Assembly (NCBI RefSeq): GCF_014805685.1
Contig: NC_060911.1
Coordinates: 11,789,212-11,853,211 of the forward strand
Direction of reading: 5' to 3'
DNA length: 64,000 nt
Source of the DNA: Silurus meridionalis
Lineage: Eukaryota; Chordata; Actinopteri; Siluriformes; Siluridae
Shown: one piece after another, positions 11,972 to 26,300 of the stretch
Numbering within the stretch: position 1 is the stretch's first letter
Layout: each line of letters starts with the position of its first letter
Program-made: the position numbers and the translations under genes
The notes under the pieces: generated by a model
Told to the model about the DNA's origin: nothing
The model's input: the letters and a program-made list of their open reading frames with translations, nothing else
Database searches by the model: none

Positions 11972-14333
11972 TGTGTATTTGCTTATCAGCTTTTGCAATT
12001 ATTTTTTCAGTGCTAAAGCCTTATAACAATTTACTTGCTGTACTTTTTTAACAGTGTCTTCACTTCATTTTTTATTGCTATATTTATTTGCTGTACATAT
12101 TCTTACATATTTATCTGCTCTTGTCAATTTGCACAATTGCTACTATTTGCACTTCTGGTAGATGCTAAACTGCATTTTGTTGCTGTGTACCTGTACTATG
12201 CAATGACAATAAAGTTCTAGCTGTCTGTCTTTATTTCTGAGACAAAACTGCACGTGATTTTTGCTCCTCAGGAATGAAAACTGTGCGAGCAAAATGCAGT
12301 ATGTAACAACACAGTATGTACAGTTACAACTATTCCTTTAAACATTCATGTGTCAGCCATGTGCATACACAATATTACACAAAAGCGTAAATAAACTGAG
12401 GTTTACGTTAAGTGAGATTTTTGAAATCCTTTTGTAATTCAAACCTGCTCATCAATGCTGGAGTGCTCAAGTCAGGCTGAGATTAAAGTTTACCTTCTGT
12501 CCTTTCTCTCCATCTCTCCCTGGTGCTCCTGACTCCCCTACTATTCCCTGCAAATTTAAAAAAGGATAGATAGATAGATCAATCATGCTCTATCTACAAA
12601 ATCCAGTCATTCCGCTGCGCCACAAAGCTTGCATGTATGTTGTTTTATGTAACATCCTTTACAGTCTTGTAACTTGCTGCAGGTTCTTAACAGTAAATAC
12701 GAAAAAAAAAAAAAAAAAAGAACTGAGGGCTGATTTGTATTTTTGGGTGCATTTATCAATAATCAGATCAGAAGATGCAAACATGATTGCACAGTGTGAA
12801 GCCTTTTTAATTGCAAGTATCATGCTCTAGAGGGCAGTGTTGCACAAACTTTACCTGCGTTTACATTCTGTCTTTATTGGGAGAAGAAACGAAAGAAAGT
12901 TAAAAAAGTCAAGGTGCTTTATACTTGTCACATGTACTTATACAGCACAGTGAAATTCTTTCTTCAAATATCCCAGTTATGCTAGAAAGCTGAGGTCACA
13001 AAGCAAAGGGTCAACTATGTTACAGTGCCACTGGGGCACAAAGGGTCAAGGGCCTTGCTCAAGGGCCCGAAGAGTGGCTGCTTGGTGATATCGGTGCTTG
13101 AACCCCCCGACCTTCTGATCAGCCTTTATCACTGAGCTACCACCTTCTCACAGGATATAAAAGTGTGCAATACTGCAGGATTAAACAGGTCATTATGATG
13201 AACCACAGCGGATAAAAACTAAATTGCACTTGTTATTGTATATGTTTGCACACTTCCTGCACACATTATACAATAACATTATCCCATTTTCATGTGTGCA
13301 AATTCACACTACTTAGTTTGCATATGCGCTCAGGAGACAAAGACACAGAAATATAAACCAGGCTCCCTCTCTATGTGCATGAATTCCCACATCAAAATAC
13401 CCATCACACAACTAAACCTTTATTTTTTTATTATTATATTTATATAGACTGCATCTAATTATTTTTATTTCGTTTCTTGTATTTCAAGTTGGAAGACAAT
13501 AGCAGTGTTTTTACTTGCCTTTTCTCCTGAAAGACCTGGAAGTCCAGCAGGACCTGGTAATCCGTCTTTGCCCTATAGGAATATCAGTTTTAAAAAGCAT
13601 TAGGCGTGCAATTGAAATATATTGGAGACAAATGATAATAGTTTAGATCTTGTTTTATGGGAAGAACCATGCAATTAAATAACAGTATGAAAGACTGGCA
13701 GTTATGTGAAGAACGCTGGTTGGGTGGGCTGTTTTATTTTTATTTATTTTAGGTGGATTACTACACAAACTGTGCTGTTTATAAAAACAATGCACACGTT
13801 CTGGCCAGATTTCCCATTTAATAAACAAATTTCTTTATTTTCCCTTTTTTTTTTTTTTTTTTGTACTTAAATTTATTTTCACAAATCCCATTAAAACACA
13901 ATAAACACTGCTGAGTCCATGAGCTGGGCTGTTTACCCAGTTTTCTATTGCATGGTTTTCTGCTTACTTTGCTAAATCAATGAATGAAAACACACGCATT
14001 ATAAAGATATATCAACACTAACCTGTGAACCTGGCTTTCCCATTTGTCCAGGCAATCCATCATTTCCCTTTATAAAGCAGGAAAAGCAGACTGATGAGAT
14101 TAAAGTTCAAGAAAACCAGCAGCAATAAAACACAGACATGCAGTATAGAGCCCGGTGGTATTTTACCACCCAGAACATGTTTGGGTTTGAGATAAAAAAA
14201 GAAGGATATGAGACGAGATGAGATCAGAAGAGATTTCAGCTTTTACTTCCTGATATTTACATTTAGATGTGTGAAACAACTAGACACCTATCATAGTACA
14301 CCACTAAATTTTAGGTTATATCTCTTGCATGTG

Positions 14334-14394
<61 letters not shown>

Positions 14395-17300
14395 TTGTGT
14401 GCATGCCCTGTCTCTGGTTCACCAGCTGCCCTTCCTTGGATCATTTTGAGAACTGACTGTTCACTTGCTGCCTAATATATACCACCCTTTGACTGGTACC
14501 ACTGTAATGAGATGCTTTTTTTTCACACGCTACCTCTGGGTTAAATTATTTGTAAACATGGTATTAGCTTTCAGTGTTATGCTGATGACATACGCAACTT
14601 TAAAAAAAAAAACAAAAAAAAACCCTTGGCATGTTTTTTTAAGTCTAGTTTTTTTTAATCATATATAGGTAACAGATCTCATCTCACAAATATCTCATCA
14701 CTACATGGTGCAGAAAAAGTCATTCACACTTTGGTACCTCAGGATGAGATTATTGTCATAGTATCTGGATATTCTAGTGAGGGAACAAACAAGCTCCAAA
14801 TAGTCCGGACTGCTGCAACAAGATGTAAACACATCCAGCACAACGACTTCACTACTCCAAAGGCTTTCAAATTTCTCACTGACAAATAAAATACTAATAG
14901 TGAAATATAAACCAAGTGAAATGTCTCGTACCACAGTCACAGGCACTAATTTCCGGACTATAAAGTGCACCCATTTATAAGCCGCACCCACTGAATTTTA
15001 CAAATATTTATTTTTAACATAAATAAGCTGCACCTGTCTATAAGCCGCAGGTGTCTACACTAAGGTACTTTACACAGGCTTTAACGAAAGACACGTTACA
15101 CACGGTGTAACGGGTGAAATATGTTGCGCTTCCTTTAAGAGCAGAGCGGTATTTTGGGAATAGCATGTCACTACATTTTTTCAGTATTACTGCGTGTGTT
15201 CAAGACGAGGATTATGTCCTTATTATTTTCTGATGCTCATTTCTAAGTTTCTTTGACTAATCCGTAACGCTGTTGCCAAGAAAAATAAAAATTTTGGAAA
15301 CCTGTCTGTGCTTATATGATTTCTGTTGTAACTGGAGTTAGTGAGCTCTCCCTTCACCCAGACTCAACACGTTACAACGGCTTGTATCTAAACAGTAGCT
15401 GACCAAGAAAGTCATTGTTCACTGTCTTCCTCCTTCCTTTCACAACAATTTCTCTCAGGAGTTTATCTTTTGGCATCGTCGTGCGTTTAAAAATCACCCG
15501 ATGGAAGTTTTTCTCCCGATGCCGTGCAGCTCAGAACACAGGTGAGGTGCATTTTTTTGTTCCCGGGAAAAACCCAGGAAAAATTAATAAATAAGCCGCT
15601 TCATTGTTTAAGCCGCGGGGTTCAAAACGTGGGAAAAAAGTAGCGGCTTATAGTCCGAAAAATACGATAAGTCTTGTTCCTCTCAACGTTTCTTCTTTAT
15701 CTCTCAAGGAGTTTTTATAAGTTGATATTTTTTCTTTGTGTGTCTTTGTGACAATGTCCATCAGTGAAAAGTGTGGAAACACCTAGTCTTATATTATTTT
15801 TGAGAGACACATGTATGTCCCTTTTGCTTATATGCAACAAACTGAGTTGTTTTAGTATATTTACTTTGACCAAACAAATATATGAACATACAGATATAAA
15901 TCTTACACTCTTGTTATCTGGAAAGTTAATTGCTACAAACATTCAGCTTCACTAGTTGGATATTTCCTTCTGATCTTGTGATCCAGTTCATCCTAGAGCA
16001 GTTCAGTAGGATGTAGATGCAGTGACTGGGCAGATCATTCCAAGAGAGATAAATAATGTGTATAGAACTTTGATGTACTTTGCAGATTAGTGTCTTGTTG
16101 TTTGGCGAACATTTAGCCGCAGTCCAGACGTACTGCATGACACTGAAGTATGGAATGGTTGCCATGTTGGTTTATAATTCCTTTCAGCATTTAACCTACA
16201 TTCAACCTTCATTTATATAATAAGTTAGCATTTTCTCCAAATCTAAACAGAAATGTGTGAAGTGGAACATTTATTTCATCCAAAACCTGCTGTTATTGCC
16301 TAAGGTGACAGTTTGATGAAAATGAATACTGTTTAATGACCTAGTTTGCAGCATTTAAAAAACACACACAGGCCTCAAAAAAACAAATTCACCTTGGTTT
16401 ATGTGGTGTTGTGTTTTACCTTGACACCTGACAGCCCTGGAATGCCTTTTTCACCCTGGTGAATGAGAAGGAAAAAAATGAGACGACATCTGTGTATTAA
16501 TAGTAATACATGAAGGCCTTCACAATGACACATTTCCATTTTAGGGTGAACACTTTTTATTGAGCCTTTGTGTGTTTTTCTTCATTACTGTTCTGAACTT
16601 TCTTTTTTATTCCACTTCATCAAACCAGCAACCAACTGAGATACAAAAAACCCTCACAGTGCTGAAATCCAATACCTGCGTTCTCTTTTCATGTGCTTTC
16701 TGTACTTGTGAGTGAATTTTAAATGAAAGATCATTATTGCTTTATCATTTACTCAGTTACAAATAGCAAAGTATTTTATTTACACACTCACCATGTCTCC
16801 TTTTTCACCTTTCTCTCCCTTCTCCCCTGCTTCACTCTAATTAACAGAAAGAAAAAATGGTTTACTCTCTCAGTCTTTATCCACATTCATTTCGGTAAAA
16901 AAAAACCCTTTCAATTTTTATGTTGCTTTCCATTAAATAGTTTTCCCCTGTGGATAATATTCGCTAATTTGCATCAATGCTACTTATTAATTAACTATTG
17001 AAAAACTTCAAAGATGTGTTATGGATTATGAAGAGCATCATTTTTCTATAGTTTATAATCTAGTAAAGTGCAAACGTACAGGTACAGAGAGATGTCTGAG
17101 CCCATGAGCTGTCATCACCTGCAAGGCAGAACAGATCAGACAGTACAGATTAGACCATCGTTAGAATATCAACCCTCCCTCATTTAACCACATTCAGTTC
17201 ATTTGAACTAGTAATATATTTTATGACTAAATACAGGTAGTTCCTCGACTTATGCTGGAGATGACCATGACACTATTGTAACTCTCCTAAGTTGAGACAT

Positions 17301-20300
17301 GGCCTACCCAGGAGTCTTACAGAATGGTGATCAGTATGAGGTAAAAGTAACTTTCTTTCAGCTTCTCCCGTTAGGGGTCGCCACAGCGGATCCTCCGCAT
17401 GTTTGATTTGGCACGTTTTTACGCTGGATGCCCTTCCTAACGCAACCCTCCCCATTTATCCGGGCTTGGGACCGGCACTGAAAGTGGCTGGGGTTGGTTC
17501 CCTGACCGGGGATCGAACCCGGGTCGCAGCAGTGAGAGCGTTTTTTATTTTTTTATTTCACAAATTACAGATTACATAATTTAGTATAGTAATTTACAGT
17601 ATCACCATCTGTACCTTAAAGAATACATTGATTAAATACAACTTAGAGAATAAATACATTATTAATACAAACCTGTAATTGGGTGTTGTATTGATGTTAT
17701 AGGGTCATTATCTGGAATATTCTCAAAACATAATAACTGTCCCAATTATGCTGGAATATACAGACAAAACTCTTTCAGCATTAGTATTTAATACAGGATA
17801 ACTTAGGGCAGACTTGTGACACTTTTCCTGCTCTATCGTGGATAAAACAGAGCAGTTTTTAATAGCCAGGTCTGTTAAACAAATCTGTTCTGATCCGCTT
17901 AAGTTTTTTGCTTTTGTAATATGCCATTTTCTTCTTTTATTATATTATACATTTATACAATTAAATTTTTTTATATTTTTCATAAATATTTTATTTGTTT
18001 GATTAAATCCAGTTCTGGATCGAACTGTAATATGGCACATTCGATATTATGCGATATTTAGGGGTTTAACGTGCAACATTAAAAAATGGTTTATGCAACA
18101 TTTTATACAATATTATACAAATACAGATGTATCAAAGCAATTATTTTCAGAAAAATACCAAATGCTAAAGAAGTGTAACAAGGTTGAAATAGTTTTATTT
18201 CACTAGATTTTCTTGTTTATGCATTCACTGTGGTTCTATATTTGTTGAAATCATCAGTGTTTGGTAAAATACATTTTAGGGGTCTGTAATTAGATAATGG
18301 GTTCACCTTCCTTTCCCCCCCCTTCCTTTAACAACAAAGTGGTTCAGTCCAGGTAGCCATATCTGCTGATTGCTCTTTTAACGGTCTTTTCCTTCTCTCT
18401 CCCGAGCGGAAGAGGTATGCTGTGTTCCATGCTAAAGATTAATTGCTAGCATTGGTTGAAAATAATTCACACACAGAAACATGTGAATTTATGCACTCTG
18501 GAATGTTATTTTTGTTGACAGTGTTGACGGTGTGTGAGCTGAAGCTGTTGTGACAATCTGTATATAAAATACATTCTCTATGCAGGTATGCATTGACGAA
18601 CCATATTTGAAATCAATCTTGTTGCATTTCATATGCACATCTGTATAAGTGTGTATGGAGTTATTTTTTTTGGTATGTTAAATTTAGTTTTACTTTGGCC
18701 TTGTTTGTTGGTTATCCCTTTGTTTTTCTTCCCCTTCCCGCCTTTTCTCTTTCACCTTTTCCCTCCCTTTCTGTTTACCTTCCTTTTCTCCTTCCCTTTT
18801 CCTTCTCTCTCCGAGCGGAAGAGTGTTGACGGTGTGTGAGCTGAAGCTGTTGTGACAATCTGTATATAAAATACATTCTCTATGCAGACCAAATCTGGCG
18901 TTCTCCTGTCGGTTATTTTCAACACAACGCAGACCACAGAAGTATACGGTTACACTGGTGCCGTGACCCGGATGATTGTTCAGCGGCTGCCGAACTCCCG
19001 AGGTTGCTGCACAGACTAGAATACGCCGGACTTCACCGCTTTTCCACTTCATCGAGGACGTCAGACATCATTGCTTTTCTAATTCGTCGAGGAGACGTCG
19101 TTTTTTTTTTACTGCTTTTCACGTCAAGTAGCATGGACTAAGGTTACGGTACTCTTTTATTTTCAAGATTAAAGACGTTCTAAGTGAACATAGATTTGAT
19201 TTGATAATTTCTAATGTTTTAAGTTATTGATCGATTTAGTAGAGTTGTAAAGTAAACAGTGCAAAAGTATAATATTTACGCGGTTTTGAATGAAATTTTT
19301 TTTTTTTTTTTTTGGTATGTTAATCAATGATGCATTCTAACAAAGATGAAAGAGATTTTGGTGGCTATCATGTTGGGAGAGGCAGAGGGGTTTTGCCATT
19401 TAGTGGTCCATGTACTCCTGGGAAGATGAATGACATTGATTCTGATGCTAATAGAGTACGGTTTTCTACTCCAGCGCCTGATGACATACCGCCACTTGAA
19501 ATGAGTTTATCAGAACCTACTGTAGCGCTATCTAACGATCAAGTAAAACAACTGAGCTCTGATATCAGTCAGTCGATTAAATCCAGCTTGTTTCCTAACA
19601 ATCAGCTAACTAACTCCAACTGGTGTTATGATTGTCAGAGGTGTTCCTGTGGATCCGTGTGGTACCACCATCATTGATGCTTCAAAGATGAATCTTGTGC
19701 TGAAAAGTGGTAAAGAGCCACCATATTTTCGTGGCGATAGTTCAGATAAGTGTTCGATCTTTGAATGGGAAGATTTGATGAAGACCTACCTTGAAAAAGG
19801 CAATTATTCCAAACGAGTGCATTGATGAGATCATAAACAAATTGATGGGCGGGCAAGGGATGTTGTTCAGATATGGTTACGCAACAGTGTCTCAGTCTGT
19901 AGGGCTGGCGATGTAGATATGGTATTCGTATCCTCAAACAACACTTCGGGGTGTCGTATCCACAGGGCTTCCCTGGCTGATTTTTACGCTACTAAGCCAT
20001 ATCAAAATGAGGGGCCTTTTGATTTTGGATTAGATTAAACAAAGCTGCTGACCTAGCTGAACAGCATCTTAAAAGTGAGGGTAGAACGTTGCAAAATCGG
20101 GACATGGAGATTGCCGTTATGTTCATACGTAATTGTCCTGATAAAGATCTCTCAATGATGTTTTAAGCAAAACACAGCGTGAGTGGACCGCTGCAGAGGT
20201 ACAGGATCGTTTGGATGAATTTGTAAGAAACCGCCAAGTATATGAGTGTCAATTCTCTCAACAAACAGCTAGTGCTGTTAGTAATGATATGAGTGGTACA

Positions 20301-23300
20301 CCACCTTGTAAAACTGAAGTTGTTAGGGCTCCTGGGAGTGCAGTTGAGCCTGATCATACAACACGTGAAGGTAACACGATGGATAGGATACTGAATATGC
20401 TGGAGAAAGCACTGACATGTAACACACAGTCCACCAGGGCAGTGGTGCATCGCAAACCGAATGCTAAGAGACCACTAGTGTGTAAAGTCTGTCAGAGTAA
20501 TGACCACAACACAATTGCTCACTGTAGGTTGCACAAATTGTGTTTCACTTGCTATCGTCCTGGTCATACACATGACATCTGTGGGATGACTACGTCACAG
20601 GTTATGCCAAACAGCTCGACTGCTGCTGTTGACGGTCACAGTCAAATTTCCCCTCAGGGAAACTAGTGAGCCTCCATCTGGAGGAGGGCGATGGTAGGCA
20701 CATGAGTTCAACCTCCTTTGATAGTGATGATATTGAATCTGTATATGCTTTCTTGTGCGAAAATGTCCCAAGTTTAGCAAGGTAATCGTGCAAAATACCA
20801 TGAGAACATCTCAAAGTGAAAGTTTGTTCTACACTAATGTGTTAGTGCAGGATAGGGTTGAGATACAAGGCATGATGGATACTGGGTCGATGGCAACTAC
20901 CATTAGTGCAGACATAATACCCATGTTAAAACAAGCAGGCGTGATGACTGAGGACATGCTGGCCCCTGCTGATATTGTTTTAGTGGGTTGTGGGGGAAAA
21001 CAAACCAGTCCTTTAGGACTATGTGATTTGAAACTTGAGGTTTATGGGTACAAGTTTTTAGTCCCAGTTTTGTTTGTAAAAGGACAGATTGATCCCATTG
21101 TTTTAGGTACAAATGTACTTAAGCCGCTTATCAGGCATTTCAAGTCAAATGATGGATTTTGGCGTGTTATGAGTAATCCTGATTCACCATGCCAGAATGA
21201 CAGTAGCCAGTTTCTTCGTCTTCTGTCTAACCTAGAGAGATGGCGAGGGGAGTCCATCCCAGACAAGGTTGGAACTCTGAAGTTGAAAAGTTCTGTAATT
21301 CTTCGGCCTATGACTGAACATCTGGTGTGGGGTCGATTGCCCACGGGTTCCAGACATCAGCTGGCAGTACGGTACTCATTGAGCCATGTGCATCCCCATG
21401 TGTGAACAAACAGATAATGGTTGGGCGGATAGTGTCTCCACTGTGGGGAGATGGGTGGCTGCCCATGAAAATTATCAACCCCACTTCAGCAGAAATAACA
21501 TTACGTAGGAACTCGAAAATTGCAGATGTTTTCCCCTGCATTGCTTTGGAGGACTTTGATCAGTTTTCTGACACTGTGACTGTTCATCAAAATGTGGGGA
21601 AAGTGCAAAGTAATAGTTCCTGCTGTAGCCTTACTGCCAGAAGCTTATGCAGTAACATCATTGATGTGAATGATAAGATGGAAAAGCTAGGGCTTAGCTC
21701 CATTCCAATTGGTGATTGTGAAGTGTCCTTACAGTGTAAAGAGAAACTTGTTAATTTGATTGAGGCATATGAGTCTGTCTTCTCGAGACATCATCTGGAT
21801 TGTGGTGAGGCGGATTTCTGCCATCGTATTAGATTAACAGATGACCGACCATTTAGGTTGCCATACCGCAGAATGTCGCCTGCTCATTATCATAAGCTGA
21901 AAGAAACTTTGGATGAGATGGAGGCAAAAGAAATTATTCGTAAATCTTGTAGTGAATTTGCCTCTCCCTTGGTTCTGGTGTGGAAGAAAAATGGCGATCT
22001 GCGAATCTGCACGGATTTCAGATGGCTTAATGCCAGAACTGTTAAAGACGCCCATCCGCTTCCACATCAGAGTGACGTTCTGGCTGCGTTGGGGGGAAAC
22101 GTTTTTTAGCACCATGGACTTGACGGCTGGCTATTACAACATACCCCTACATGAACACGACAGGAAGTATACAGCATTTTCGTCACCGCTTGGACTACAC
22201 GAATACAATCGTCTCCCGCAAGGGCTGTGTAATAGTCCAGCCACATTTATGCGCATGATGTTGACTATATTTGGTGACCAGAACTTTTTAAGTCTTCTGT
22301 GTTATCTCGACGATTTGTTGGTGTTTGCCAAGACCGAAGAAGAGAGCTTGGCTCGTTTGGAGATGGTGTTTCGACGCCTGAAAGAACATAACTTGAAACT
22401 CTCACCGTCAAAATGTCAGTTTTTAAAGCGTTCAGTCAAATTCCTAGGGCATGTGATTTCCCAGGATGGAATTTCGAGGGACAAAGTGGAAGCCATAGTC
22501 AAGGTGACAGAGGCTGATTTGATGGAGTTGGATGGCGTCACGCCATCACCTTCCAAAATACGTTCTTTTTTAGGGATGGTAATCTACTATCAGCATTTTA
22601 TTGAAAACTGTTCTGTGTTGGCCAAGCCCTTGTTTGCTTTGACTGGTGGTCAGAAAAGGCCTCGGAAATCAAAAAGCAATAAAAGGCCTTTGTTGACCCG
22701 CAAACTTGGCCCAGATGATTGGACCCAGGAATGTAGTCAGGCTTTTCGGGATCTTAAGGCAGCACTCACTGAAGAAGTGCTGTTGGCTCACCCTGACTTT
22801 AGCAAGCAGTTCATTTTATCTGTTGATGCATCTACCGCCGGACTTGGCGCAGTGCTGTCGCAAATTCATCTCAACAGTGACAAAGCACGGCCAATAGCTT
22901 TTGCCAGCAAATCTCTAAATCATGCACAGGCAAAATATCCTGCACATCGCCTTGAATTTTTTGCAATGAAATGGGCGATTTGTAATAAATTTAGCCACTG
23001 GTTACGTGGTCATAGGTTCACTGTGTGGACCGACAACAATCCCTTGAAGTACATACTGACCAAGCCCAGGTTGGATGCCTGCGAGCAGCGATGGGTGGCA
23101 CAGCTGGCACCATTCGATTTTGACATCCAGTATATTCCAGGCACTAAGAATGTGGTAGCTGACGCCCTCAGTAGAAAGCCTTTTGTGCAGTCTAAAATTT
23201 TGCACAGATTGACTAGGGCTCCATATTCCACCCTTCTTAAGCAGGCGGCCAATTTTCAACAGGATGATGTTCAGAATATGTTTCGCTGTCCGCAGCGCTA

Positions 23301-26300
23301 CCAGAGTTGAGGGATGTGAATGCTCAGTTTGAGACTCAAGATGCTACCTGTGAAGCTGTTTGTATTGCAGGAAGTGTACGAGTGAGCAGTGATGAGATTT
23401 CTGCTGTCATGCAAACACATCAGCATTGGAAAGATGCAGGTACTGTGAGAGCAATTTCACATGTGCAGTACCTAGAGTCTCTTGTTGCAGTGGGGCAGAA
23501 TCCTGTTCCTGTTTTCAACCATACTGAACTGCTTACTGAACAAGTTAATGATGCTGTTGTTGGCGGGTCAAGTTTTTTATAGACCGTGGTCGTCGTCCTC
23601 AAGACGTGAAAAGTTCATGAATCACGTGGACGTTAAGGATATTGAGACAGTGGGGTAAACTGAACACACGCCTGGGGATAGTGTATCGTGTGTCCAAGCA
23701 CCCAGTGACAAAACAGAAAACTTACCAATATGTTGTACCTGAATCGCCGAATGGCAGTGTTGAAAGGCATTCATGATGATGCAGGCCATCAGGGTCAGCA
23801 GCGCTCATTAGGGTTGGCCAGACAGAGGTTTTATTGGGATACAATGGAGAAAGATGTCAAAGACTACGTGCACAACTGTAAGAGATGCATTGTGAGCAAG
23901 GCTCCTGAGCCTGAGGCTAGGGCCCCATTAGTTTCCATTGCCACTTGTCTCCACTTGAATTAGTCTGCATAGACTTTTGGTCGGCTGAAGACCACAACAA
24001 TAAGACTATTGACGTTTTAGTAGTCACTGACCATTTTACAAAGTTGGCGTGTGCATATCCTTGCCCTAACCAATCCGCAAAGACAGTGGCACGGGTTCTT
24101 TGGAACAATTTCTTTTGCGTGTATGGTTTTCCTGTTACCATTCACTCTGACCAGGGTGCCAATTTTGAGAGTTTGTTGATTGCGGAGCTGTGTCAGTTGG
24201 CTGGTATTGACAAAACTCACACCACACCATACCATCCAATGGGCAATGGTCAGGTGGAAAGGATGAACCGCACTCTTGGTAACATGATTCGCACTGCCCC
24301 CAGATCTAAAGTCAGATGGCCGCAGATGTTGAACACCTTGACTTTTGCATATAATTGTACAGTTCATGAGACAACAGGTTTTTCACCTTTCTTTCTCATG
24401 TACGGCCGTACTCCGAGACTACCCGTTGACCTTATGTTCGAAAGTGTACTTTTGAATGGAGAAACTGTTGACATTGACAAGTATGTGCAGTTACTCAAGC
24501 GTGACCTCTGTGAGGCTATGAAACTTGCTCAGTCACATTCAGGAAAACAGCAACGTAGACAGGCAGAAGTGTATAACAAGAAGAGTAAGGGACAACCTGT
24601 TGATATTGGTCAAAGAGTTTTGTTGGCTAACAAAGGTGAAAGAGGAAAAAGAAACTGGCAGATCGTTGGGAGAGTACAGTTTACATAGTGATCGACAAAA
24701 TCCCTTGTTAAACACGTACAAACTCAGAAGCCCTTCTGGTGTTGTTAAAACTGTTCATAGGAATCTGATTATGCCAGTTGACTTTCTCCCATTGCCTGAT
24801 ACAGACGCTGTCGAGGAACAGTTATCCAGTTTGAGTGATGATGAACTTGAGAGTTCTAGTTTTGAGCATCTTGCAGATGAAAGGACTACTCGATGGGTTG
24901 CTGACCTCTCTAACAGCACTGGAGGTCCTGTAGCGGACATTGATGAGTTGGATGGGCGGAATGTGATGTGTGATGACACTGCTCAGACGAATGATGTTAA
25001 CATGGTAACAACTGAGTGTTATGGTGATGTTGCTGGTGTTGACTCCCATGTAGAATGTGATATACATGATTATGGCCCTTCTGAATGCAGGAGTGGGGAT
25101 AAGGATGATTCTGCATCAGGTGTCATTTTGTGTACTGAGTATGACATGGAGGTTATGGCAATTCCCAAAGGAAACCCTGTTAATGAGCCTCCTCTTACTG
25201 TACAACCATCAACCTTTGAGAAGACTGAATTGTCAGTGAAAAGACCTGATCTGACTGATGGTTTTCGCACTAGACATGGCAGACTTGTAAGGCCGTTAAA
25301 TAGGCTTATTCAGACTATGTCTAATCAATTTGTTAGGAATATTTTTAGGAAAAGACAAAATGGTGCTGTGAGTTCTGGGTAATTGGTTACTTTGGTATTA
25401 CTGTTTTTTTGTTATTGTTCTGTGTTACTGTATCTATTGATGTATTTCATTTTTTTTTGTTTACTTGAAGAGGGATGATGTATAATTGCATATAGTCTGT
25501 TAGACTGGCAAAGCTGTTTAATTAGCTCATTCTGACTGTCTAACCTATTTGTTTTGAATCTCTTTTAGAGAAATTTAAACAATGAGTTAATACATAGTTT
25601 TGTGTGTATTCTTATTTTATTTTTTTATTTATTGCCAATTATTTGTTGCTTTAAATTTCCTTAAAAAAAATAAATAAAAAAAATTGGGTGTGGTCTATTA
25701 AGATAGACAATTATGCAATCTTGGATGTGACCTTTTGATAAGATGTGTATATGGCATGTCTTCCTGTGGTTGGGTGAAGGAGTAGCTAACCTTTGCCTTT
25801 CCTAGTCCTTCAGTGGACAGCATTAATGTTGGTGGACTTTCTTCAGTCTGTATGATTAGGGTTACACCTGATAGCTGAGTAATTTAACTGTAGAGTTGAG
25901 TATTTTGTTTATAAATTCTCTCTTCTTTCTTTGATTTTAAATTAGTCGTTCGTATGTTGTACATGTTGTTATGGAAATTCTAGTGAAATTAGTGGGGGTG
26001 AGTGTAACAAGGTTGAAATAGTTTTATTTCACTAGATTTTCTTGTTTATGCATTCACTGTGGTTCTATATTTGTTGAAATCATCAGTGTTTGGTAAAATA
26101 CATTTTAGGGGTCTGTAATTAGATAATGGGTTCACCTTCCTTTCCCCTTCCTTTAACAACAAAGTGGTTCAGTCCAGGTAGCCATATCTGCTGATTGCTC
26201 TTTAACGGTCTTTTCCTTCTCTCCCGAGCGGAAGAGGTATGCTGTGTTCCATGCTAAAGATTAATTGCTAGCATTGGTTGAAAATAATTCACACACAGAA

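Noticed and set aside
18690..19052. Minus-strand frames over the gypsy LTR
   Set aside because: The Lys/Glu/Arg-rich protein arises from the C/T-rich tract of the LTR read backwards.
24640..25382. Envelope gene in the gypsy element
   Set aside because: No signal peptide, transmembrane segment or surface-protein pattern; it reads as the Pol C-terminus with an acidic tail.
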